Both the position numbers and the translations under genes were made by a program. From the NCBI GenBank assembly GCA_024195265.1, contig JAJLRJ010000013.1, positions 14,182,322 through 14,246,321 on the forward strand: DNA of 64,000 bases. Direction: 5' to 3'. Numbering within the stretch: position 1 is the first letter of the stretch; the number at the start of each line of letters is the position of its first letter. Below, one piece after another: positions 26,801 to 39,669 of the stretch. The notes beneath the pieces are model-generated. The model was not told the DNA's origin. It saw only the letters and a list, made by a program, of their open reading frames with translations, and ran no database searches. Source of the stretch: Dendrophyllia cribrosa. Taxonomy: Eukaryota > Cnidaria > Anthozoa > Scleractinia > Dendrophylliidae.

Positions 26801-28822
26801 ATGTATTGTGTGTTTCTTGTATTGCAGGATGAAGGCATGGACCATATTTATGAGGTAACATTGTAAAGTCTTAAGTGAAACACGCTCTTTTGCCACCCTC
26901 CGTTTTCTATGAAAACAGGCATCTAAACAACAAAGCATCCTTTATTCAGACCACCAAACTACCAGTATTTTCCTGGAAATAACACAATTCATTGGAGTCA
27001 ACTACATGTATATGTTCATGTTTTTACATTCTGCAACCATTGCACCATTGTGTCCGCAACGATGTTCCATCTCACAAAATACAGTGGAACAGAAGAAATG
27101 CCCCCTTACTAGAAGTGTCCCGTTAGTAGAGGTTATAATAACAAAGATTATATGAGCATTTTGCCGACCAGGACCAGGAGAAGTGTCCCGTTGATAGAGG
27201 TGTCCCGAAGTAGAGGTTCCACTGTATACATATCCCAAGACAAACTGATGCATACGTGCATCGGATATCACAAACAGCTCCTTAAGCCCCGATCATGTTG
27301 AGATTTTTGCAGGGATGGCGAGCGCCTCGCCACAGCCCCCCCCCCCCCCCCCTTCCCCTCCCTACCCCGCTTACCCCTACCCCACTCCACCACCAATGTG
27401 TCCCGGATTCGTATGCCAGACTCAGCAATTTGTTAGTTGAGTTTGTTGGCAGGTCTAACCTTGCTCCGAGGGTTTTTGTCCCTATGTGAATACTATCCCA
27501 TTTTTTTCTATATGAATAATTTTATGGAGGACCTCCGTATTATCATGAATATATATTTATTTATTATTTTCATTTATTTGGATTCCAATCTACATGACGT
27601 TACTAAACATGCACTGTTTTCTCTGGCTATGTTATTTTTTGTACTTGCAGATTTTGACAATTGTGTTTCAATACTTGGAATTATTAAGACAAAAAGGACC
27701 ACAGGAAAGGTATGAGTGAACAAATTAACGCTGAAATTCGCAATGTAAATTTCCCTTGCTAAAACAGTTTACGAATCCATTTTCTCTTTATTTGTGTACT
27801 TGTGTCAATTCACTGTTACACCACACAAGTGGCGACGGTAGCAATAAAAGCGGAATCGTAAGAAACTGATGATCTCATGAAAATGGACGTGAGGGAAGGG
27901 GAAATTGAAGCTACTGAAACTTTAATGCTGTATATGTGGAGGCCGCCAAGATTTTTAGTCTTGATCTGCTCTTAAGGGACTGAGATTGAATTTCAGCTTT
28001 CGCTGGCGCTTCCAAATCTGTTCATCTCTCAGGGGCAGCTAGCAAGCTCAGTTCACCAAAGGCTTCAGAAAGTCATGTTAACTTTATGTTTCTTTTGATG
28101 ATTTAATGTCGTTACAATTTTCCATCTGTTTGGATGCCTTAGCTGAAAAAATTAGCTCAAGTATGTGAATTCCAAGAATTTTTTAAGGGAGCTATTTGCC
28201 TCCTGAAATTTTTAGCGGCTGGCTTTCTGAGAACCAAAAAGACGTTTTTCTTGCTCTTATAAATGTTAGGCGTAGTTTTTATTGGGTCCGACAACGTCAG
28301 TTTACATTTCCGGTTTGAGAACCTTAACTTTTCATCTAATTGTAATTTAAAAATCTGAGTGCAGTGTGAGCACTCCTAGACATATGCGGTCCAAGACACT
28401 TATTGTTACTCTTAGAGCACTAGTAGAACAATTTTAAGCAAAAGTAAGTCATTAGTTTTGGGTTTTCACTGATTTAAATATCTTTTAAATCATTAAATGC
28501 CTTTTTTGACCAAACAATTCGTTTGTGCCCCTGATCTTTCTGTAGATCGCAAGAAAACAGAAAGCGAGAAAGTGCAAACGGAAAAAGGGAACCTTTTGAT
28601 CCTTACGTGGAACTTACAATCCCACTTGTATCTTGTTTTCTTATGGGGGCGATGTCATGGGGATTGTTATGTTTTTACAGTTTTTGGGTCAAAACTGTGC
28701 TAAGAAGTAAAACTTAATACGTTTACTTGTAAATAAAATGTTCCTAGAACACTAAGAGGAAGTTATTAAATAAATTTCTAAACGGAGAACTAACCATAAT
28801 CACTTTCAACCTTATTCGGCCT

Positions 28823-28853
<31 letters not shown>

Positions 28854-31800
28854 AAGTTCCCGCGCTAACTTTCAACATTCATAACTTCTTTAATATGTAT
28901 TCAAACGCCATTAAACTTTGTGACTTTTCCTAAAATTTATCTGGCAACAATTTCATATGACAATTTTTTGATCACATGACTTGACGTTTCCATGGCAACT
29001 AGATTTTGACAGCCATGTTTTTGGAAATTTGCATATTTATACCTTTGAATGAAGAAAAACAATGTTTATTGGTATAACTTTTGTATTTTTACGTCATTTA
29101 GCGTTTATTTATTGGTTTTGATTAATTTTGCGTCAATTTTAACGGTTTTTAAGAGGTTTTAAAAAAATGCAGAAATCCAAGATGGCGGATCCAAGATGGC
29201 GGCGTATAACTAATTACCTAATAACTACGTCATATGACGTCATCGTTCCATTGTGCGGACCGCAAAGGAGACAGTTTTGGACGTACTATGCACCCTCTAG
29301 GTTTCATTGTCATAGCCTTAATGTTCTTGAAGTTAAAAAGGCTCAGGAACTCCAAAAAAGCCCAGGCCGAATAGGGTTAAGCCATTTTTCCAAGACACAA
29401 CAGAAGAACTTGAAAAAACTGGCACAATTTTTTTCCAGTTGTAATCCATTAAAATCCTGGACATCCGTCTTACAGTCCTAATACTATAAATTTAACCAAA
29501 ACTGGACTATTATTTTTGGGTTTGCACTGATTTAAATATCTTTTTAATCATTAAATGTCTTTTAGCCACTTTCACTTCAATAGGATGTTTTCCCTACGCT
29601 TCAGACTGCCACTACACTTCTGATTCCATCACTGGTGTAAACGAATCCTAATGGTGTTAATTAAATGGATTCATCCTCTTGCCACACTTATATATGGTCA
29701 TATATAGATTACTTCATGGGCAGTGATGGCGTACGGTATTTACGCGAGTGTGATTTCTGATACAAACCAACGAGTACGTAAATGCCGTACAAAGCACTGC
29801 ACATGCTGTAATTTGTTTATTTTATACATACTGAGAAACGCTTTTTTCACGTGTGAGAAAGTCGTTTCGCCATTCTGATTGGCTGCGAACCCCGAACGGG
29901 GTTTTCACACGCCAAATTTCAATAGAAAATCTCAATAAGTATGAAATAAAACTGTGTTCTCTCTGTCTGTTTTCCAACAGAATATTCAAGGAACTTCAGA
30001 CTATTGAAAATAATGAGTTCAGATTTCGTGAACAGGTAATATATTCCCAGGTTGCGTTCTTTTTGTAGTCTTGCCAATTTCTGATTTAGATAAACCTTTA
30101 ACTCCTAAGAGTCCCGAACATCAAAATTCAAGAAAAATCCTGTAAAATGTTGGAAAATATTGAAAAACAAATGGTACAATGCAAATGAGGTTTCATTTTA
30201 ATGGTCACACTAAGATTTCGTCGACAGACTCAAAAGCTAGAACTACATGTACACTACATTATTGACTCTGGGAGTGACAGGGTTAAAAAAATCCAAATGT
30301 TATTTTTATTTGTACAGTTGAATCATGCATAATTGATTTTGTTTTATTTTCAGTGTGAGCCGTACGACTATGTTGAGGACCTTGTGGAAAATATGCAGGT
30401 ATGTATGCTGTATTCAGATGCATGGGTATTGAGTTCTCAATGGACAGAAACATCAGCCGAGTTACTGAGTGTTACTTTACGACTCTTACACATCAACATG
30501 ACGAGAGGCTTAAATGACAACCTTTGATTTGCTCGTTTCACCGACGAAAAAACACTTGAATTTAGCAGCGAAACTGATCTGAGTGCGAAGATCGGCTGCG
30601 AGTCCAGCACGCTAACGCAGACCCTACTACTTTTAGCTCACACGAAGGCTTGCGCTGTTCTGACAAGACGTATTCTAACGCGTGTAGAGGAAACACGACA
30701 GAAAATCAGTGAAATTATTTAATGGAATATAAATGGAATATCAAACGGAGTGTAACATGATATTGCGATAAAAGCAACAGCTTACAGATTGTTAAGTATT
30801 GAAAATCTAGCAAACTCCAATTTATCGAAAAATATTGATTTGGGAATTGTAAATTACATCAAAAACCCACAATAAAGTCGAAATGTCGTAGTGATAGTAT
30901 AGAGCGTTTCAGTTGAGTGTCGTAAAACCAGAACCAAAGTTAACACTCTGGCCAATCACAACAGACACAGACAATCCAATGAACCAATCAGAACCCATGG
31001 CAAATACATGTAGCCGGTGCCTAGCGCGGGAAAACGTGTACAGCTAAGTCACGAATGGTTTTGGTTTTACTTTTGATTGGTTGAGAAAATGGCGTATTGT
31101 AGCAAATATGCAAAGCAATCAGGAAATTACTTTCGACACTCAATTGACCACCGTTTTAAGGTTCAGAAATTGGAAAACAACAATATTAATGATTGTATCG
31201 TGTTGGTGTTGTAACAGGTTATCCAAGTGTATGTGTATTTCATTTTATAGTTGTATCCATTGGAAGATTATTTAACAGGAGATAATCTGATGTGGGAATT
31301 CAATGAAGAGGTAAAATGCGCCCACAATATCATGTGACAATTATTATAGAAATACTTTTAACCTTCCTGCTTCACACATTAAAGGTGGTGCATTTTGCTG
31401 TTAAATGACAGATTCCGGTATAAAGGTACTGTTCAATCAATTCAACTTACTATCAATCAACCACAAAGCGAAAAGGCGTTGTATTCAATCTGCGTGGCAA
31501 AGAGAAAAGCTCAGCCATATTATAAGTAAACAGTATATTCAGCATGTCATGAGCCTGGAACAAAAAATATAACTAAGCCCCTAAGGGGATTACCTAACTG
31601 AGTTCCACGTTTACCATATTTTTCTTTTTATCGCCACAAGTGACGATTTCGACATTGCTGATCCTTGCAGTATGCAGGACGTATGCGTCACAAATGAATC
31701 TGGTGAATGACCTAGGGTTGTGCCTAAATCACACCGTCCAGTAGGACGTCGGGCATCTTATTGAGACTTATATAACGTAATATCGACACTTAGAATTTTA

Positions 31801-34800
31801 TTTTTCAATAAGTTTTTAAGTGTAAAAAAGAAAATCTAAAATCCCCACTCAGGATTGAACCTGTGACCTCAGCTAGGCTAAGGCTTACATAGCCTACCGT
31901 ACCACTGTACCACCTAGCTTCTCGGGTTGCTTAGTTCTAAATTTAACTATATAAACTGCTACTCCTAACCTCAACTGAAAGCGAACCAATTACTCCGTTA
32001 TATAAGTCTCAATAAGGTGTCCGACGTCCTTCTGATTTGGGCTTGACCCTAGCTTGTCGCGAGTCCCCACGCAGCTGAGTGGTTTGCGCATCCAACCAGT
32101 TTCTTGAAGGTCATGGGTTCGACTCTCATTAGGGAAAGGTCAAGGGTTTGACTCCTGTCGAAGACTCGATTTTTCTGCGCATTTTCATATTCGAAATTCA
32201 TTCCCAGCTATGTGTTTGCAAAATCGGTGGAAAGAGTAAACTTTGTTGGAATTTTTCAACGTTTTACGCTCATTGTCTCAGCTTATTGTTTTATTATTTG
32301 TTTCAACTTTGTTCATTAGGTGATTCAAAATGTCCAAAACCTTTTGACACCGGAAAGGGCCAATATCCTTCTCTTATCAAAGAGTGTGCAGGAGGAGTGT
32401 ACGGATTATGAACCTTGGTTCCAGACTCCATACAACTGTTCTGGTTTGTGCATTGTACAAAATAAGTCATGTTCATATCATAAGTGGGGCAGTACGCAGC
32501 TCTTACAAGGTCTTCTCTGATTTGCTGAGAAAACAATAGAACAAACAACACAACAATGGACCCTAGCCCTGAAAACAATAGAGCTGCGTCCAATGAAATT
32601 AGAGGTTGTAAAGAGCTGCGTGGTATCTGTCATAAGTCATGTTCATATCAGTTATTTCCAGTTATATCATAGTCACAATGATTTTCTACGTTGCAAATTT
32701 AGAAGAATAATAAACTTACATAATCATGAAATAAAGTTAAGTACGTCTTTTGATATGTTCTCTTCATTGAGCAGTCAGTAAAACGGTAATCTCGGAAGGT
32801 AGTCTTGGCATTTTTTTTTTAAGGCCAGTTTCATTACACTTGCGATTTTTGTGCAATTTTTATCGCACTTTTTAATGCAACGTTTGTCGCGATAGAGCTT
32901 GCGATGAAAATCGCAAGATTATACTATTGGGTGCGATTTGTCGCCGCGATGTCGTAGAGGTTTCGAACACGTTCGATACCAGATGCAACTTTTCAGCAAT
33001 TTTTTGGAAAATCACAGCAAATATATATTGCACTCGAATCGCACAGAAATCGCTGCTACTTTACACTTGCGTCAAAAGTTGCATTGGAGAGCACGACAAA
33101 AATCATAAAAAAAAATCACATATGTCAACAGGCCCTTAGTTCAATTTTTTCCGACGTACGTGCACGGTGTGTGTTTTAGTCGCCATTTTAATTCGCAAAA
33201 TGTAGGTTTGGACTGATTTTTGTATTGTAACTGAATGAAAAAAAGTTGATTTTTAGATCTAATGATTATAATGTTTTAAACTCATTTCTTTTTTCTGCTT
33301 TATTTAGATATTGATCCACAGTGGCTTGAAAGATGGAAAAGTAAGATACCCAACTGTGTAGCTTGGATTTGATTTCCCATGGTTTTTTATGGAAGTTATA
33401 TGTTAATACATGTTTTATCCCCTTTGATACCTGAAGTATTCACTGTCAATTTGAAAATAACACACCAACGCTTTTATAGTAGCTAAACTCTACTCTGTTT
33501 CCCATTATTCGCTGGTTAACTATATTACCTTAATTGTTTCAAACAAAGTTGCAACTTTGCCGACGTTTTCGTTCTTTTTTCAGGCCTTGAGCTAAATCCA
33601 GAACTCCATTTTCCTGAAGAAAATAAATTCATAGGTAGGTGCATAGAGAAACTGCTTTGATTCCCCAAAGTATGCCTATACATTCAGGGAAACAACAAAA
33701 CACAACTTCAATATTGCCCCAGTCCTTCAACACCAAATTTGTTTGTGCTCAGCATATGTTTAAGGACGTTCGCGCGAAAATCTTCTAACATTGATTTTTT
33801 TATAAAACTTTTGCTGCAGTTAGGCAATGAGTTACTCGTATCAGAAATGCAAAAAAAATGGGGGGTCACCGACTTCGTTTCGGTGATAAGATATCTGAAA
33901 GGTGACCCTAATTTCGAAAAATCGGCCTTCCCAACTCGATATGGCCCCAATGTCTGTTAGTCCAAAAATATTGTTAATGAATCTCTAAAATGCAATTTTC
34001 TGTGCCAAATTTTGTATGAGTGGGTCTATTAAGCAAATTCGTTCAACTGGTAACGTTCTTTAGAGGAAATCTAATCTGTAAACGACAGCATTTGCAAACT
34101 CTGACAGCCGCAAGTTGCGAGAATTCGATGTCGCGCGGGTAGAAAAATGGAAAAAATTTAAACTTCCTACATTGATTTTTTGTTCATTTTTTTACAATCT
34201 GTCGAGAATTGTCAAAGAAAATTATCTATCAAAAAAAAATTGGGGGTCACCGACCATCCAAGCGAGTTAAATCTAAGCAAAGTTAACAAAACGGCTACCA
34301 GCCCTTCACGTGCTTACATTTCTTCTCTTGCGCGCGCGCTCGTGCATGACGTAGCATGGCGTTGCGACATGAATTGCGTGCGCAGTAAGGATGCGCATAT
34401 ACAATTAGCGCGAACGTCCTTAAATGAGTCTTCATTTTAGTAACTTTAAGGCCCGTTTACACATGCGATTTTTGTCGCGGTCTCCAATGCAACTTTTGTC
34501 GCAAATGTAAACTAGCAGCGATTTCCTGTGCGATTGACATTCGGGTGCGACATTTGCTTTGATTTGCTGTGATTTCCCAAAAATTGCCGCCAAGTTGAAT
34601 GAGATTTCGAAACCTCTGCGACATCGCGCGACAAATCGCGCCCAAATCGGACTGAAATCGCCGCTCGTTTACACGTGCGATTTGAAGATGCAACTAGCGC
34701 GACAAAAATTGCATCGACAAGTGCGACAAAAATTGCACAAAAAAATCGCCTGTGTAAACGGGCCTCTAACCCTTAACTTAACTAAGATTTCGTCGAGAGA

Positions 34801-37800
34801 CTCAAAAGTGAGAACTACACTACATGTCTCCATGATTGATTCTGGCACTAGAAAGGGTTAAATGAGCCTTTCTTTTAAAGTAACTTTAAAGCATATTAAG
34901 CAATATAAAAATGTGATCGCTACATACATCTGTAAGAGTAACTGTTGGCATAAATCTGCTCACTGTACAAATGTAGTTCTTGTGCGTGGGCGGGCTTGTC
35001 TGGCACAAAAAGTTGATGGCGCATTTTTTTTCTCAACAGCAACTGACTTTGAAATTAAGGATCCAGACAGAACGACATCCGAGGTAGTGATCAAGTGAAT
35101 ATTGCTTTATCTAATTTATGTTTTCTTCGTATTTATTAGTTGAGAGACCATTAATAATACATTGACTCGTAAACCATCCATATATTGATAATTTCAAAAC
35201 ACCTTCTCGTTTAGGTGTCTCCCCTGAGGAACACTGCAAAAACCAGGGGTCAATACACCGAATGCAAATATGGCGGCCGATTAATTATTCTTTTATCTGA
35301 ATGTTAATAAGCCTGACTAGCCTCATTTTAGAGTAAACATTCTTTTGAACTTTACACATGCTAACGAGGCCAGTCAGGCTAATTTACATACACATAAAAG
35401 AATAATAAATCGGCAGCCATATTTGCATTCGGTGTATAGGCCATTTCCGAGTTGCCTTTAGCCTCTCTATCAAAGCGAGGCTAGGTGCGAAACCTTTCAT
35501 ATGAAAATGAGTTTTCATTCACAGTGCAAATAAGTTTTTTTTATTATTATTATTATTTATTTATCCAGGGGCATCCAATTTAGCAGAAAATGAAAATGAA
35601 AATGAAACTCATTTTCATATGAAAGGTTTCGCACCTAGCCTCGCTTTGATAGAGAGGTTAAAGACAACTCGGAAATGGCCTATTTAATAATACTTTTACA
35701 AGTGTAGCCATTGTTTCAGAGGTTGAAAACAATAGCTGCGCTTGTAAATTACAAGTGTAAAAGTTTTATTAAATTGACCCCAGCTTAACATTGTAGTTTT
35801 ATTTTCTTGTGTTCTTTACAGTTTCCAGAACTAGTTCACGATTGTGCCCTTGGAAAGGTCTGGTACTTAAAAGACACGAAATTCAAAACGCCACGAGGTT
35901 TGTAAAGAGATGTTTGATACCAAGAGTGTCATCATTTTTCAATAGACCAATTCCGATATATTAAAATTCATACTTGGCTCCGAGGCTTAGGGGAATAAAA
36001 CAAAAGAAATAAATTATTCATACCTGAACCTCGATGTGATTTCTTTTATTTTATTCCCCTAAGCCTCGGAGCCAAGTATGAATTTTAATATATCGGAATT
36101 GGTCTATTGACGCAAATCCTCGGTAGGAAAAAAGATGGCGACTGGTACATTTACCCATAATTCTTAGCGCACAAAAACCTTAACAACGCTCATAAAAATG
36201 TAAAGAAAAGTTATAAAATCTTCAAACCTAGTCTACACATTGTCCTTAGTACTGGAACAAATATTGTAAAAATTTGGCTTTCTTTGTGCCTTATGTGCTG
36301 TGTTAGGTCCGCAAGGTATTGTGGTAAAATGAACAGCCGCCATCTTTTTTCCTACGGTGGATTCTTAAGCCTGGTTTTCAGTAGTGACGTAAGCATAAGC
36401 GGAAGCGTCAGAATTTACTTAAAGTAAAAACGAATATTGACATAAGCATAAAATGGATCCTTATGCTTATTCTTGCTCTTATGCTTATGTTGGGCCCGTT
36501 CTCATTGGACATAGACGCTTTTAAGCCTGGCGGTTTCCATATAATCGTCCCGATCGTTTGAAAAACTATAGCCTGTGAACAGGCCTCCTTGTGGAGGTAT
36601 GACGAAAGTAGACAGCGGCGAAAAGAAAACTCGCGAGGAAAGCCGAGCCGCGGGAAAACTGGGGAGAGGGGAAGAGGCACCCACCCCCTCCCCGTTCGTC
36701 GTTTTTTTTTTCGCCCTATATCCCAACAGAGAGCCTGTTCACAGGCTAGAAAAACTATCGCGATGATTCGGTTTTTAAAAAGAGTGTGAGCGCGCGGCCG
36801 TCAACAAAATTCCTGGGTCCTACAACAGACTTTTGGCGTGAGATTCGCGAATAAAATGTATTTCTTTTTCGCTTCGGCCTTGTCAATGTTGTCAAGTTTT
36901 ATTGCTTTCGCCAGCAATCTAACCTGGTGTACTTGTACGGTTAGCATTAGATCCCATCCGCCTAAACCACCTCGGACACCTTATTTAGACTTATACAACG
37001 GAGTAACTGTTTTGCTTTCAGTTGAGGTTGGGGTTAGCAGTTTATATAGTTAAATGTCGACCTAAACAACCCGAGAAGCTAGGTGGTACTCTGGTACGGT
37101 AGGCTATGTAAGCCTAAGCCTAGCTGAGGTCACAGGTTAAATCCTGAGTGGGGATTTTAGATTTTCTTTTTTACACTAAAAAATTTATTGAAAATAAAAG
37201 TCTAAGTGTCGACATTATTACGTTATATAATTCTCAATAAGTGTCCGAGGTGGTTTAGGCGGATGGGATCTAATGCTGACCTACTTTGTACCTATTTGTA
37301 CTCCATAAATAGTGAAGAGTTCAGCTCACGCGATGTTGCAGCCATTTTGAAACACAGAAAAGTGCTATGAATTCTATGATGCTTTCTGGGATAGATTTCG
37401 ATCGTCTCAATCGTCCCGATCGTCTAAGAGTGTTTCCATTTGATCGCTTCAGATTTTTCACGATCACCCCAATCGTCCGGAAGAATTCCATTTTATCCAA
37501 GTGATCCCAATCGTCCGGGTCGTTTACGATCGTCCGGGTAGTGTTTCCATATGACCGATCGTTTGGACATATTTTGAAACGACTTAGGCCCGGTTCAAAC
37601 GTCGAACTTCACATGTGCCGAATCTAATGCAAATGAGCAAAATCTATTGTTCTTGCTCATTTGCATTAGATTCGGCACATGTGAAGTTCGACGTTTGAAC
37701 CGGGCCTAAGACGATCAGGAAGGTCGAGACGATCATATGGAATCCAGGGCCGAGTTGTTCGAAGGACGATTAGCGCTAATCCAGGGTTAATTACCATGAC

Positions 37801-39638
37801 AACTCATATGTTCTGTTGACAGTTAATGCAGGATTAGTGCTAATCAGGCTTTGAACAACTCGGCCCAGGCTTTTTGCTTTCGCTTATGCTTATAATTGCT
37901 TTTGTAATCGCCGAATTTCCACAAAACTGGTACAGTGGAACCTCGATTTAACGAACCTCTATTTAACGAAGTCCTCGATATAACAAACGATATTCTATGT
38001 CCCGGCAAAAGTTACAGTAAAATGTATGGAATAGAACCTCGATATAACGAATTCCTCGATATAACGAACATAATCCGGAAGCCCAAACGTAAAATCTACC
38101 TCGATATAACGAATTACAATGTCAACACGCGACAGAAGATAACGCTGAACAGATCAACAGTCAACAAATCCTTTAATCCTTATGGTAACGAGACAGCAAC
38201 CTTTCAGTCAACGGCTTATTATATGTCATAGACATTGGCACTATTAAGTATTTCGACATCAATTAACTTCTGCTCTATCTTCTTTGTCTCTTATCAGTTC
38301 TATTAACTTCTTCACTTTCGAAGGCTTCTTGTGATAAAACGAATACGTAGCCGGGATTTCTAGTCCAATGCCCGTTTCCTTGTTTACATAGACAATTTTC
38401 TGTATAACCTCTATGTTGCAACATTTTTAAATCGCTACTCTGAAAGTGTTGTTTTTTTGTAACAAAAGCTGCGCGTCTGCTCAAAAGTGAAAATAATTGC
38501 AACTGAAAGCCACCATGCTTAATGAATTGCATCTCAAAACGCGGCACTTCTGGGCGACGAAAATTGCATTGAATTGCGTGACAGAAGTCACTTGTGTTAC
38601 AAATCAATCATTAACTATGACCTCGATATAACGAACATTTTGGTCGTTTCCCCTCAAGTTCGTTATATCGAGGTTTTCGATACAACGAACCCTCGATTTA
38701 AGGTGGTTCGATACAGTTTTCTGGAGACCATACCAACATTTTTCAATCGGCTTTTAAGCGGTCTTCTCCAAGTCAGATCAACGTGAAATTTTCACCACTA
38801 ACTAGTTTTGAATTGAAGTTTGGTAAGATATATGTTCTGGTAAAATCGATATTACCATGACGACGATAAACAAGAAACTTAGAAATCAGTAAAAGTGAAA
38901 TTTAGCGCGTTTAAGATTTCGCATTGAAAATCCCACTTAGACATCTTAAATTATGGTATATGGCGTATATATTTTGCAAGAATAAAAAAATTCTGCATGT
39001 TTGAATTCAAATAAATCGCAAATAACATTTTAAACCTTACTATTTGTGTACTGGTATTAAATTGATCGAGAGATTAACATTGGTTTTGTGAAATTCCTTA
39101 ATGATAGTGTCAAAAAGCAGCTTGATGTTATGTTTGTAAACCTTCAAAGTTTTGTTTACTTTCTCTTCTGCGATCTTGAGAACTACCATTTTTCCTAACA
39201 TCGCTTCATGTGCAATTTTGGGGTATTTTTCGATTTTAATCGCTTTTTTTTGTATTTTATTGATATTTATTGATATTTATCTCAATTTTACATACAATAC
39301 AATTTTTTTTACTGTACAATTTTTTGTAATACAATACTATACACTTTTAGATACAATTTAAAATACAATACAAGGAAAACAAAAAAGAAAAACTATATAA
39401 CCCTATAATAAACTCTATAAAATACGGAACAAAAATAAAGAACAAGCTTTTGCAAAAATCTGAGAAACGGCTCGATGGATAACGAACAAATTTGGTCGGT
39501 CCCAAGCGACTTCGTTAAATCAAGGTTCCACTGTAGTATCATTTTATAAACATGCGTCACAGTATACTTTAAGATTTTTATCTTAAGCTATTCTTGTCTA
39601 CGTTTTTTCCTTTGAAAACTTAACATTTTTGAAGGCCT

Positions 39639-39669
<31 letters not shown>

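Noticed and set aside
29167..29481. 104-codon open frame with a basic N-terminus
   Set aside because: Overlaps the end of the CCYTATTCGGCC element and flanking repeat; no homology seen.
32303..32593. 96-codon minus-strand frame
   Set aside because: Shadow of NRDC exon 21 and its flanks on the opposite strand.
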